A stretch of 64,000 nt of DNA from Andrena cerasifolii. Lineage: Eukaryota > Arthropoda > Insecta > Hymenoptera > Andrenidae. Of the stretch, positions 35,071 to 47,953 are shown in pieces. Under the pieces are notes generated by a model. The model was not told the DNA's origin. It worked only from the letters and a program-made list of their open reading frames with translations, and ran no database searches. The stretch spans positions 13,033,433 to 13,097,432 of the forward strand of contig NC_135120.1 of assembly GCF_050908995.1 (NCBI RefSeq), in the 5' to 3' direction. A program made the position numbers and the translations under genes. The stretch's first letter is position 1, and every line of letters begins with the position of its first letter.

Positions 35071-37679
35071 AAGAGTGAGGGGGCTCAAAGAGGGACCCGC
35101 TGATTAACATTTTAATCAGACCGAGTCACGTGCCACGCGTTCTGTATCTCTAACCGTAATGATCGGCGCGACAATGCGGCAACCCGACAAGCAAATATCT
35201 AATCGCGGGGAAGAACCGTCTACCGTTACGCTCGCTAAATCCGTCCACGGAAAAATCCGATCCAGCGTGGCGATTCAAAGGTCACGCGTGCCCCCGTTAG
35301 GTACCTTTACCGAATCCTTTCGACGGAACAATTCATTTCCCTTCCCTCTCGAATGTCTTCACCACCTCTGCTTCATTTCCCATCTCCCAGTGCTCTGTGC
35401 TTTCACCACTTCGCATTACTTTTTCCCTTTCCCTGTTGCTATAAATATTACCAGCACGTATCTTTCCTTACTCTGGTCAAACCATCAAAATATAGGTAGG
35501 CACCTATACTTACAACTAATTTTCCATGTCTGACTCGGCGAAGCGGACACGCGCGCCGCGCCGCTTAAAAACAGTCACCGCTTTAAATTCGGGAAAGTCA
35601 TTAACGCGCACCTGCCGCGTGGGTCTTATCCCGCTGCGACTCTTTCCCCCATCCTCCTCCCCAGCTCTTTTTCTTTTCTAATGCATTAAATCGCGGTTAT
35701 TTTGGCTTGCGCGATGAAATTTTTCGAGCAACATTACGATACCATCTGCCGATCTGTGCATCGATAGGAGCTTCTTAATAATGGGCATCCTCGCCTCTGC
35801 TCGTTTCGTCTCCGTCTTATCGGTTTCTGCCCAAAACCGCGTTCGTCTCGCTCACGGGACTGCATATGTAATTCGGAGATGACGATGTTTCGTCTCGTCT
35901 CGTCCCGTTTCGTCTAATCTTATAAAAGTGGCGCCGCCGCAGCTTTTCGTGCCTCGCCGCATTTGCACATCTCAGCATACGCACATTTGCATAGGTTGCA
36001 GCTGCAACGAGCCTGTCGCTCCAAGTTTTTACGAGGGAGGTCAAAGTGGTCGGCGGGAAATTTCGGCGGTTATCCCGCCGATTCCGTGAATTGCGGGGAA
36101 TAGAAATCCGTTGCGTAATGTGCTTGGACGCGACGCGATGCAACGGAAGCCAGTGGGAGATGAACGTGAAAACATACGTAGGTATGAAGTACTACTCCCG
36201 ATCACGCTCTCGACCTCTCAACGCTTATCACCCCGACCCGTTCCTTTTTCTCTTCTTTCCGATTTCACGCTCCACCATCTTTCGACTGAAACTCAGTGGC
36301 TTCTTATCGAAACGGGAGTGCCTCGAAGCCTGCAGACTGTGTAGACTGTAGAGACTCAAAGCAGTCGTAGAGTATTACCTGCCTGTCTACTTACACACGT
36401 ATACGACAATTTAGCTGCAGACGTGCATGGAGTATCGTCCGACCAGAGCAGAAATCGTCTGCAATTAGTCGTTCAACACTAATACAGCGTACAGTGCATT
36501 GCAACCTTTAGTCCGCGAAGGGGATTGCGCAACTGGTTTTATGCAACTGCCGTACGGCAAACCCAGGCATGTCTCCAATGTCATTGAGACAGTGGCATCC
36601 GACTTACTTATCGCACGTACGTACGACAGATCGCGCGGAAAATCCTAACGTCGTCCGCCAGCTCTTTTCCAGCTACGATACTCGTCGCGCGTCGTTTGGC
36701 AGGATAGTCGGGCGCGTAAGTACTTAGTTGAACGTTAAGAAAGGAAACAGGAGAGGAGCGTCGGAGGGAAAAAGTGTCCGGTTACCAGAGCAGGGAGTAG
36801 TCGCGACGCGGGGTGCACGTGGTGTTTCTAACGTTATCAACGGCTAGTAAATCGTATCGAGACAGCTCAGAATCCCATTGACATGCGAGCCTCGATGAAA
36901 AACATCTGCTGCTGGGGTAGGTACGCCGCGCACCGCGTGGTGGTTTCGCTTCGTCCGCGTCCAGCTTCCAAGGGAGAAGGTAGGTATGCGCCTGGTGCCG
37001 TAAAAATTTTACTGCAAAAGTGCTTGGACGCGGACCACGCGACGCGGGGGGAGAGATGGATGAACGGACTGCGAAAGTGCGAACGGTTTAGCAGAGGAGA
37101 GAAATCGAAGATCAGAGACATGGAGAAAGAGAGAGAGAGAGAGGAGGTGAGAAGAGGGACGGGGGTAAAAGAGAAGAGAAAGGGAGAGAATACGCCTAAA
37201 ATAGGGAGCAATAAATTGTCCACTATCTTCGCTGGGTTAAACACATTAAAGCGTCTTGAGATAAGGCTGGCTGGCGGCCCGTTTGTTCACGGGGTTCCTG
37301 CCGACCGGCATGAAGGACTGCAACGTGTTATCCGCGCCAGGAAAAGAGAGGAGGACAGGGTGGAAGAGCGACGCGATCCTTCGCAGAGGGGAATATCCAC
37401 CGCCTGCCCATCCGTTGCGTCGCATCGCGGCGGGACGGGGTAAGGGAGAGAGCCGAACATGCCCAGACCGCACGCGGTTTCTCGGCTGCGAGATATTTTT
37501 CCTGCTCTTATGTTAGACCACGAAACCGTTCTCATCGTGACAACTGCAGACGAGTCACTTCAAACAGATAGATTAAGTCGTCCCGATGGATACGAGGCGC
37601 GTTAGCTTCAGCTGAAATCGAGTCGCGACGGCACACAGACGACAGAAAAAGGAATAGATACGTACCTACGTGTACCTAC
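32427..37679. other. Intergenic, GC-rich
   Basis: No gene was recognised. A (GA)n tract lies at 35021-35074. Near 35960-35995 the words ATTTGCAC and ATTTGCAT (a POU/octamer-like site) recur; this could be regulatory but is not demonstrable. A 186-codon frame at 36883-37443 has no domain and overlaps an antisense frame. Confidence 0.5.
35021..35074. repeat. (GA)n microsatellite with GACA interruptions
   Basis: A GAGACA/GAGA run similar in style to the tracts upstream of svp. Confidence 0.93.
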
Positions 37680-38637
37680 TTAAGGGGTTATGCCTAGTCA
37701 GCTTTCGAGAACGAACGCGATTTTCAAGAATTTTTTGTGGAATATCTACTGTATATTGTATTACAACTATTCGCCTATTTTAAAAGTACATATATGCAGC
37801 AACTCTCAGTAATTTTCTTTTATAGAAAAACATTAAAAAATGAACGAATAACCGCCATTCTCGCGAAAGCTGTGTTGATATCGGTGAGCAAGATATTTCG
37901 GAAACCACTGTATCGATTGGCCTAAACTTTTGCAGACTTCTTATGTATACCAAAGACTAGTAGATGAACGAAGGATATTTTGTTTCAATAAAAACTGTGT
38001 TTTTAATTAACGAAAAACGAACAATTCAGAAATTTTGTGGGACAGTGAAAACAAAAACATGGCAGATACAAAAAGAGCGTTGAAAAATAATCGGGTGGTC
38101 CTGGCGTTGACGAAAAGTACTGTAAGGTCCATCCGAAACACAAAGAAGAAAAGACACTCTTAATCTATATGAATGTGGCTATCGGTGGTAGTAGATTTAT
38201 TGCCATATCTGTTACCGTTCCTTTTTTATTTAAAGAAATTTTCCCGATTTTGCGGCAAAACCTGATTCAGACTCAAATCAGGACGCTTCGCTTTCTTCAA
38301 AAGGCTGCTATTTTAACATTTTTATGTATTTATTAATAAATCTACTACCACCGATAGCCACATTCATATAGATTAAGAATCTCTTTTCCTTTTTATGTTT
38401 CGGATGAACCTTACAGTACTTTTCGTCAACCCCACGACCACCCGATTATTTTTCAACGCTCTCTTTGTACCTTCCATGTTTTTCTTTCTTCACTGTCACA
38501 CAAAAATTCAGAACAATAGTTCAACCTACAATAAAACAGCCTGCCAAACCTCGAATCAATTTGTCGACCGTTTTTGCAAAAAAAAAATCACAAAGTATTA
38601 CCTATTTTCAGCCCAACATGGCGCGAACCCCCCTTAA
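37680..38637. mobile_element. TTAA-flanked element containing a long hairpin
   Basis: The left tip is TTAAGGGGTTATGCC and the reverse complement of the right tip starts TTAAGGGGGGTTCGCGCC, so inverted similarity is firm only over the first eight bases. The AT-rich interior holds the 170-bp-arm hairpin at 38033-38507. No protein is encoded. The boundaries are less certain than for the other TTAA elements. Confidence 0.55.
38033..38507. repeat. Long inverted repeat (arms about 170 bp, loop about 133 bp)
   Basis: The left arm 38033-38201 and the right arm 38335-38507 are reverse complements with few differences. Shared words include ATATGAATGTGGCTATCGGT / ACCGATAGCCACATTCATAT and GACGAAAAGTACTGTAAGG / CCTTACAGTACTTTTCGTC. 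A transcript in either direction would fold into a long hairpin. Confidence 0.92.
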
Positions 38638-41600
38638 ATACTTGTCTCATCGTCGCGCTCGAGTCTACCGACGAAACTATCGATGGTTTCTAGAAAAAGT
38701 GCCAGAATCGCTGGGTAAATATTCTAATGTCGAGGGTAATTTTTCGAGGGGTTATGTCCAAGTTGTCGAGGAATAATGGAGGCGACAGACGGCGACAGTT
38801 TAAGAGAGGCTCGCGAGAAGAAGGAGCTCCCTTCCCTCTCGAATTTGCAATTACTCCGCAATTAAGAAACGATTATTTTGCATAGACGACAGCGTGCTCG
38901 AGGCTGGAAGCGTGAATCGCGCCGCGTGTCACCAAGAACTTACGCCCGACTAATATTTTAACGAGCCTCGTAAACCGATTCCAAGACCGAGCCGAGCCGA
39001 GATCTCGTCTCTCCGCGCTTCCTTCCCTTATCCCTCCAACAACACCCTCCAACTCACCGGGGAAGCCGAGCCGTCGAAGGAAAAACGTACTTTGCATATT
39101 CACCCCGCTCCCTAATATCTTTGAGGCGATTAAGCCTGCAACCTCGGCCGAGACACCGATTATTCGCGATCTCCTCGCTGATTCAGTCGTCCAATCATCG
39201 GCACCGCGACCGAGAGCGCCGCCGTATTTATCGCAAAACAGATTAAGTAAACGGATTCGAAAGATAGCTATCCTTTATTCCTCAAGCGGTTTATCGTCCA
39301 AGGGTTACGACTGACGACTCGCGACTGACGACGCACGCGTTACGTTACGACGCTTCCCCGAAGCGTTTCTGCGTTGTACGCGACGCGACGCGACACGAGT
39401 CACCATGAAAATATGTCCAACCGACTCTGCGAACTGGCGTGAAAGTCCGTTTTTATGTCGCTTCTCGGGATTTTATTGCGACCTTCAACTATCCCGAACG
39501 AATACCTCTTTTTTTTTGCATCCTGAACGCAACATATTCTCCATTCAATATGAATCACCCTCTTAATCGAAAGTAATCAGAGGAGAAGCATCCGTGAGAC
39601 CCGAGATCGATCAAGCTTTAAGGTTGCATCGGTTCGAGCGACATCTGCGAGGCAAGTTTCCTTCCACGGGACAAGTCCGTGCTACGACAGCGTCGCGAAT
39701 GCGAATCATCATTATTCGCGGAGAGCTCGCTAGGACACGGAGGCTGGACCGAGACGAATCAATTACGCAGCGAGCACGTACGACTGTTACGACTAGCCGT
39801 AAACGTGACTCGTGAAGAGCTCGTGATAGATATGGGGCAACCGCCACGTTAGAACGTGGATCCGGGCCGCAGAAACTCCACGCATTGCACTTCCCACTAT
39901 CATCGCCATCACCGCCATCACCCCCATCGCCACCGCCACCGTCACTGAGTTCATTAATTAGCCGTAATAAACCGCGCAAACAGTAGAACCAACTCCAGAC
40001 TACCTTGCAACTACCATTTTCAGCTCGTCTCCACAATCTACAGCCTTTCAATTCGAAAGTTCCATTGTTTCCCAGCGGATCCCCCCGCTCTCGTCTGGTT
40101 CGAACCGGCGTTGCATTTTCGTAACAATCGTAACTCTGCGAAACCCTTCAAATTTATAGGAAGAGCACGGGCTTTCGCGAAAACTGACGCACGCCGCAAG
40201 GGCGGTAAAGACAACGCGGATCTCGAACGTGCGAAGGACCGCGCTGATAAATCTCTTCGCGGGCGGAATATCAGGACGGAGGGATCCAGGATGATTGCCA
40301 GGACTTTCCGCACGGAAACTTGACTAGACTTAGCGAGTCTCTTCTCTCTCCCTTGGCGTTTCCTGCGGCAGTTTTAGAAAGGGCCTTTTTCTTCCCCGGC
40401 ACTTGCCTGATACTCGATACTCGGCACTCGACGTCGATCGCGCGTTCAGGCCGCTCAGCGATTGCCTCTTGACAGAACCGAAACGAGGGTACATCGAAAC
40501 TTTGCCGGTGTTCTCAATCGCGTTTCGTACGCTTTCACGTTGCGTCGCGTCTGTGCCCCGCCGCGATACTCGGATTTCTATTGACTTCTGTCCCCAGACG
40601 AAATCGAAACGCATGATAATTGTAGGCTGCGGGATACATAATAGCTACCTACGAAATTTACTGCAAATTTTCGTAAAACTTTTATTCGCCGCTTGCGCGG
40701 CGCGCGGTCGCCGCCGCGCAAGCAAAAAGAAGCGTCACGGCGCGGCGTGAAAAACGATCGATGCCCACGGTTTCGAGACGAGAAAAGAAGGAAGGAATCG
40801 TGGACAAAAAAGAACAAGGGGTGAAAAGGTAGGAAAGAAACGTTCGCCCGCTCGGTTGGAACGCGACCGGAACGCGGGAGGAAGAGCCGACCGTGGCGTG
40901 GAGGGGGTTACTGCTAAAGAGGCAATTATGGGACTCCTTGGTAGAAGATGCTCGTAAAAGTTAGAGCGAGCGAAGCGACGGACCAACGAACAAGGAAAGT
41001 TCTCGTCTTTGAGAAGACGAAACGGGAGAAGAGCGGAGAATAGAAAGAGGAAGGTGGAGAAGAGGGATGAGCAGAGTAGAGGCGAGACCGATCTCGAGCC
41101 TCACGGAGATTTTGGCCCGAGGCGGCGCGGCGTGTCATCGGTTCGCTCTTCGCGTCATACCTCGCTCGAACCTCGAACCGTGCCGAATTTCTCGACGCGA
41201 GAGCTCAACAGCCCCTTCTCGTCCTCTGCGGAGGCTCGGATACGTACGTACGTGTAGATCGAGATCGCCTGCGAGCGTGCCAACTCAATCCGTTGGCCTT
41301 GAAATGTTACAACCGACTTTTTCGTCATCCTGCAGACGAGACAGGTTCCCGATAGAAATCGCCTCTCATTCGTCGAGAAATAACGATCGAGGGAGGCGCG
41401 CTGATGTCGGAGGACGATAGGGTCGCGTTAGAGCTAGCGAGTTTAAAGTTTAAACGCAGCAAGTTTTGGTGGAATCGCGCGTAGGTACGGTGCCGCGACT
41501 CTGGGCGGGAGTCGATAATCCAGCGCGGCTCGACTTTCCGGAGCAGACCTTTCGGCCAAGGGAGAAGACATCAAGCTCGGACCAAGGGTGGACGACGGAG

Positions 41601-41755
41601 GGTGGATTGATCCGTGGTCACCGTACAACTCTCTCGATCCTCCGTCTCTTTTTCTCGTTCGTTTGCGTGGTGCTCGGCCACTGAATCTCAAACCCTCCAG
41701 TTTCACCACTCTCTCGTCTCCTTCGTCTGGTAGTCGGACGTCTCTGAGAGCGCGT

Positions 41756-41786
<31 letters not shown>

Positions 41787-43323
41787 CATATGTATAGGTA
41801 TGTATTTCGGTCGGAACTACTCAGGGTTCTCCGGTTCGTGTTATACCAGGCAGTCACCGGTCCACCCACTTCATTACAGGCACCCGACGAGAACGACAAT
41901 GACGGCGAGGATGCTGCGACTACGACTACGACCACTATTCCCTCCAAACTTTCCCTTCGGCTGCGCCCTTAAGTGAAATCCTGGCATCAATCTTGCTAAC
42001 GACCTAGGATTAACGCTAATTTGTCGACCGCGCGATATTGCCGAATCGCCGAGATATCTCCGTCGACTCTGCCTCCGCCCCTTTCCTCCGTCTCACCGTC
42101 ACTCCTCCTCCCCCTCCTCGCCGTTTCCTCCCCCCTGCCGCTGATCACAAGCTTTCCCCGCTCTGCCGATCCACCCCCGCCGCTCGTCACCGTTCTCTTC
42201 CCCCGCGTTTTTTGCTTCCACTTCCCTAATCGCCGCGATTCCTTGTCGCGTAGGATAGTATTGCGCGGGCACCGTCTCTCTGTCTTCCCCCCTTGCGAAA
42301 TTAGCCTCGTTGGTCAATTAAATGAAACGCTTTTAAAGCCGGGAAAAATCGCGCTCCGTCCCGCTGTCGGGAAAGAGCTCTTCAAGAGTCCGGCCCGCCC
42401 GCATGCTCGATATCATTCGAGATCGTTGAAGATCGTTCGCCTCTCTACGGTGACACGTGCACGCGTAGCCGCGGCAGGAGCTACGAGGGGCTCCACTCGA
42501 ACCTGCTGATGACGCGGATTATCACAATGAACTTGCGATGCTCACCTGGCTTTTTCCACGAGAGCAGCGAATAGTAGCTCGTCGCATCCACCGCCACTCC
42601 ACCGAGCCTTGTTGCCCGAGCCAGCATCCACCGAGGGACCAACGGTGCCTAAAAGAGATTTCGTCTGCCGTTCGTCTCTTCTCTAAACCTGTTCCCTAAT
42701 AGATCTCCCAGATAGATGTCCACGCGCGTGCCCGTATCGCTGCGCGCGATATTTATTATTTAGCAGATCCTATAGAACATGGAATCTCGCGCTCTTACCG
42801 CCGCGCCGCGTTTCCTTTACCTCGTGACGTTCGGGCCCCTTCCGTCGCGGCGACGCGACGCACGCGAGAGAAATTCCTCGGAACATTTCCGACGAGTCAA
42901 CCAGAAACGATACGTTCCGATACCGACGTATAGTAGCCACGTACCTATATAAGAGCGATGAATAATCAAGATCCGTTACGGGCTTCTCCAGCAGAGATAT
43001 CATTGATCGCGCATCGGTTTGACGCGTGACGCAGATAGCGACCAGTAATATTATTCCGAGTGTTGCGTCGATTCTCCACTGCCGATTCCAAGCGACTCGA
43101 CTCGACTCGACTCGACTAAATAGTAGGCAGCAGGTTCGAGCTCTTGTTCCTTCCTCTGTTCGTTGACGATCGGCGCGACGACCATTCATTTTCAATCAAC
43201 GTCGCCAAATGCATCGCGACCGCGACGTGGCCAACCCATTGTGACAATTTCGATCTCCGACCGCGTCATTCCCACCCGACCATCTCCTCTCTCTTCACTG
43301 ATCTAAGTACTTAGTGGTAGACA
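38638..43323. other. Intergenic, GC-rich
   Basis: No gene was recognised. A CATCGCCAC-type triplet tract lies at 39900-39945, a (TA)n/(CATA)n tract at 41755-41792, and a GACTC tandem at 43097-43118. Overlapping frames in all directions are typical of this GC-rich background. Confidence 0.5.
41755..41792. repeat. (TA)n / (TACA)n microsatellite
   Basis: A TA run passing into ACATAT units. Confidence 0.9.
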
Positions 43324-44635
43324 CATTTATTATTATTATTATTATTATTGAAAATTAAACGGGCATTGCCCAATGCAAAGCACAGTTACAACGACGTGAT
43401 AGGATTTTCCTGACACAATAGTCTGAAGAACTTCCAACTGAAAGAGGAACTACTACCGGAGAAGAAGTCGATATAGGAGCTAGCACTGAACATTAAGCGA
43501 TTCATTGGATCAAGTGACCCATATTTAGATTTGAATTTGCGGTATACGAAAGGTGGCCTTTTTCTGACACATCTGGCATTAATTTCACTCTTTATGATCT
43601 TAAAAAGAAAGGTCATGTCCGTTACAGTTCTGCGCGCAGTGTAATGGACACAAGGATAATTTAAACTATCGTTTTTACGAATAATACTTATAAAGATGTT
43701 TATTCGATTTAAAGTAAGAATATTGGAGATTCGACTGTTTTAACTTGACTCCGTGACTGACACTGGTGGCTTTTGGGGTAGTAATGCTGTAGGATAAGGG
43801 ACTGTGGTGGGTTTTAAAGGTTTCTGAATGTAAGAGAGGGGATGACGGGATGGGGCAAAGTTGCAGGATTTTGGATGGGTGACGCATTGGCTAAGATAAC
43901 GATGGGTAGCAGGGATGACGCAGTATTTACATTTACGCAGCATTTGGGTAATTAGTGTGAATGATATTTACAGAGAAAGTCGGAGGAAAACGATAAGAAA
44001 GGGTCAGTACGTTACAGCAGAAAGCGTTGTCGTATTAAGTTTAACAAGTAGCGATGCAAAATCATGATCCCAGACAGGCCTGTGAATGTGTAATTTATAT
44101 TCTTCAAACCGCAGAAACCTATGTTGCACCCTTTCCAGTTGAGTATTGTATTTAATTGTATTTGGAGGCCATATAATGGATGCATACTCTAAATGAGGCC
44201 TGACTAAGGATGCGTACAAAAACTTCAAAGTACTTACATTTACAAAGTCAGCAGAGAAACGTTTCATGAAACCCAAAGTCTTCAAGGCTTTGTTAGTAAT
44301 CACTGAATAGTGTTTGGAAAAATCTAGCGTGGATGTAATATGAACCCCAAGGTCCTTAATTTCATTTACTTCGTTTAGGAGAGAATTCTCCAATCTATAC
44401 GCATAAACAATTGGTTTCATATTGCGAGAGAACCTCGTGACCTGACACTTAGAAAACTTAAGATTTAGCATGTTTAAGTTGCACCAATCTAGAAATCTAT
44501 CCAGATCCGATTGCATTTCAAGATAGTCAGCATGCCCCGATATTTTTTTACAGATCTTAAGGTCATCCGCATATAAAAGGAACTTACTGTGGCAAGAAAA
44601 CATCATATATATCATTAATAAAGATATTAATTTAT
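43324..44635 (-). mobile_element. 5'-truncated non-LTR retrotransposon, copy 2, with reverse transcriptase core
   Basis: A minus-strand frame (44615-44004, slightly open upstream) encodes the C-terminal half of a LINE reverse transcriptase. It includes the catalytic motif YADDL, then LVRPHLEYASIIWPP. After an insertion at 43628-44009 the same frame resumes at about 43616 (MTFLFKIIKSEIN) and runs to about 43386. The 3' end has the hairpin CGGGCATTGCCC (43360-43371, plus strand) and a (TAA)n tail at 43327-43349. Copy 1 at 22633-23400 is a more decayed relative. No RNase H domain is seen here, unlike the 28062-28969 element. Confidence 0.88.
43628..44009. mobile_element. 382-bp insertion inside the retrotransposon, 8-bp target duplication
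   Basis: CGTTACAG lies at 43620-43627 and again at 44010-44017. Removing the insert and one copy lets the reverse transcriptase frame continue without a shift (…LSAVT then DMTFLF…), which confirms the borders. An 8-bp duplication points to a hAT-type element, but no terminal inverted repeats are visible and no protein is encoded, so the family is unknown. Confidence 0.85.
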
Positions 44636-44639
44636 CTTT

Positions 44640-45521
44640 CTCTTGCGAAGCTAGCGTCAGGATTCCGCCCTGCTCTCGATCAGGTTGGTGGTAGCGGAAT
44701 CCTGCGAGTCCTGGATTCTATAAATTTACAGGGGGAAGGAAACGATGGCCGTCAGAATACGCGCGAATGCTTTGCGGGATGAGGCGCTCTCGACTTACGA
44801 CACGCTTCGATAGTATTACAGTGCGTAAGTTATGGCAACGATCCGTCGCGTCGCGTCGAAGACAGATAGAAAGAAAGAAGCGGGTAAGTAAAGGACGTGT
44901 CGTAAAGAGAGGGGGAGTATGGTGCCGCGACGGCTATTTCTGAATCTTTAGTCGGTTTACAAGTAGCGGGGTCACGGGCCGGCCCATAAACAAGCATGAC
45001 TTACATTGCCGCAATGTGGGCGCGCACCGCGAAACTCTCCCATCTATCTCCAGAGTCTGGCCGGCCAACCCCGCCAGTATGCAGTATGGTGTCTGTGTCT
45101 CCTACTCTCCTGGCGTACCTATACTACACTCGGACACTCTGCGCCACTCCGAAGCTTGCCAACCGGCAACAAGAACAAACCAAACGACCCGAGCGAGCAA
45201 AGATACGGAGAAGGGAGCATACTCGACGAAACGGAAACGCACGAACCAGAAGAGGCGAGAGACTCGGGAGAAGAAGCTACCACCTACCACCCCAGGAACC
45301 ACGGCCATTCTCATTCGATATCGAACAACCATTACGATCTGCCACGATCATCGTAATCACCGCTTCCCACTGTCTCTACCCACAAACTTCTTTTACGAGC
45401 ACGAATCGTCAACTTTCGTCTTTCTAAAAAAAAAACTCTTATCATCTGGTTATTTAGGTAGCCATTAAGCCCGCTTTTCCATACAGACGCGATAGAATAG
45501 GCTACTCCTAAGTAGTCTAGT
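44640..45521. other. Intergenic
   Basis: No gene was recognised. Three overlapping plus-strand frames of 116-150 codons at 44996-45468 share the same DNA in different frames and have no domains. Confidence 0.55.
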
Positions 45522-46248
45522 TTAAGGGGAGGTTTCGGTCTAAAAGTCGATTTTTTTTTATTTCATTTTTCGAATGTTCAACATTTTAGGAATAAGTGTT
45601 TAAAAGGATTTGTTGAAAATTGTAAAATTCCCGAGGCATTTGAGTAGCGGCAAATGCACGGGTAACACTGGGCACTCGGCACTCACGTAAAACTTTAAAC
45701 GTGTGTTTCTCGAAACAGAGTTCTCAAAACGGTGGGACCTGTATCTCCAAAAGTTATTATCCGATTCGACTGAAACTTTTTTTATTTTGAAGAATATACT
45801 TCTGGCTAGGGCGGTACCGTACAAGAATACAAAAAATGAAAATTTGTAATTTTCAAAGGCGTTGAAAGGGTGAAAAATATAGGGAAAAGTGATTTCAAAC
45901 TTCAAGTGTCGTTATTTTCTAAAAAAATGTTATTTTGTGATTTGTTCTTGTTTCCCCCTAGCCAGAAGTATATTCTTCAAAATAAAAAAAGTTTCAGTCG
46001 AATCGGATAATAACTTTTGGAGATATAGGTCCCACCGATTTGCAACAATTTTTTGACACCTTGACTTTATCGACTCCCCGGTGCCGTCTGCAATGATTAA
46101 TTATAAAACAAAAAATATATTTCTATAATGTAAGACATCCTTAATTCAATGCAAAAAACCTCATTAAATTATATATAGTAGTTTTCCTTTAATTAATTCC
46201 TAAAGATCACCTATTTTTGTTGGGCTCTAGACCGGAAGGTCCCCTTAT
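45522..46248. mobile_element. TTAA-flanked foldback MITE, copy B (inverted relative to copy A)
   Basis: The left end TTAAGGGGAGGTTTCGGTCT equals, in reverse orientation, the right end of copy A (12239-12861). The right end reads AGACCGGAAGGTCCCC followed by TTAT, a one-base decay of TTAA. The internal inverted repeat is shared (for example CTTCTGGCTAGG at 45800-45811 and CTAGCCAGAAG at 45959-45969). Non-coding. Confidence 0.8.
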
Positions 46249-47953
46249 TGCGAAGGAACTCTAAGTAGTAAGAGTCACGGAACAGAAAAGCAGATGCCAT
46301 GCCGTAAAAAAAGTGGATTCCTTCTATCTGGAGTGTGGTAGCCGGGGCGTGCCGCGCCGCGCCGCGCCGTCTAGAGAGCAAGATGAGAAAAAGAGAGAGG
46401 GGATGGTAAAGGGGAATGAGTCTCTTCTGGTTACACGAACCGTACAACTATAAGGAAGAAGCTCTTAATCGGAGACCTGGACCTCTACGGGGCACCGAGG
46501 TCTTACCCCGTGGCTTTTGCCTCTTGTACATCGCTGTCGTTGTCGCTACCGACACCGCCGCGCCGCGCCGGTGTATCTTGAGGCGGCTGACCTCAACAGT
46601 CAACATCCCACCATTCACCACGCATCTCGTCATCGTAGATCGACAGCCAGGGAACGCCACGCACTCCCCTCGGATCGACCTTGTCCTCGCGCTTTAGTTT
46701 AATCTATCGACGATCACCTCTCAGCAAAATGATCTCTCTCCATCTTCCGTCCATCCTCACTTGCCTTCTGCGCCTTCCCTTTCCACGGGCCAAGTAAATA
46801 GGTAATTATCAAGCTCCATTGCCGGATCTTCGCTTCTCGTAAATTGGAGATTTATGAAATTTAGCCAGTCAGCGATTCTCGAGGACAAACTCGGATGGTA
46901 CGAGAACGCCCGCGTGATCGCTTCGAAATTGGTTGGACCGTCTAACCTACGTTGCGCAAACTTTGGTATCGATTCACGTCGCAGGGGCGAAAGAAACACG
47001 GCTAGAAGCGATAGTGGGTAACCGTTGACAAACAAGTACATACGTAGTAGGTATGTAAGTACCTATGTACTTCGGCCAGGCAGGAATGAATGCAACGAGC
47101 AGTGAAGAGCGAGTCGTGGATTGCGAGTGGTGGGTAGCGATGAACGAGTAGCGAGCGGCGAATAGCCGAAGAGTTAGCGGTCGGTCCGTGGTGCGCGCTC
47201 CGCGGTCAGTGGAGGGTGGTAGGGTTGAGTAGGTGGCGATAGGGGGTTGGTGGGGGTTGGCGGGCATCCCGAGGTATCTCGGTAAGCCAGTAAAAGGGGG
47301 TGCGGGTCGGCGTAGCGAGGACCGGGCCACCAGGGGCCGGGACCACAATTACACAGAGTGCGGTGCCGCAAAGCCCTTTCAGCCTCTCCTCCTACAGAGA
47401 TGATGGATTCGCGTTGTCTTTCCAGGCTCCCCGACACATTGTGCGCTTACCGGCCCGTGTCGTCCTCTGTTTACCACTGCGTCTACGTGTACGCTTTTCG
47501 AGAATTGCTCGTTTCAATGGAAAGGAACGCGAACACGCGCCTGCGCCCCCAACGTCGACACTCGACCAGCTACTACCTAGCTACCTGTACACAATCTATA
47601 TCCACGTGTATGTATAGGTAATACATAGCCACAAATAGTGGGAATATAGGTACGGATACCTAGTTATACCTATACGGATAGATGGACGCGATCCGGAAGA
47701 CAGAGGAGCACTGTGCTCGATGCCCTCGCTCCACTCACACCGCTTTTCATCCAGCTTCCCTAGATTAATCTGCCAACGTTAAATGAAATTGCCCGTGGCG
47801 AAACGTTTCGACGCACTTTCCGTTACGAAACGCGTGCTTTACCTGTACCTATACAGAATCCGTTGCTCGCATTATCTTCGACTACGGGACACTTATCGTT
47901 AGGGATGAATAAACGCCATCTCCCGAGATCTTGCTACATCCATAGGTACTAAA
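46249..47953. other. Intergenic, GC-rich
   Basis: No gene was recognised. TAGGTA words are dense at 47045-47068 and 47615-47675. Confidence 0.55.

Noticed and set aside
35960..35995. Octamer-like ATTTGCAT sites as a defined enhancer
   Set aside because: One or two short matches are expected by chance, and no conservation data are available.
36549..36560. 12-bp palindrome TGCCGTACGGCA
   Set aside because: It is short and isolated, with no repeated copies or flanking structure seen.
36883..37443. 186-codon plus-strand frame
   Set aside because: It has purine-rich low-complexity content and a long antisense frame over the same DNA.
40096..40110. B-box-like GGTTCGAACC
   Set aside because: No A box at suitable spacing and no cloverleaf pairing around it.
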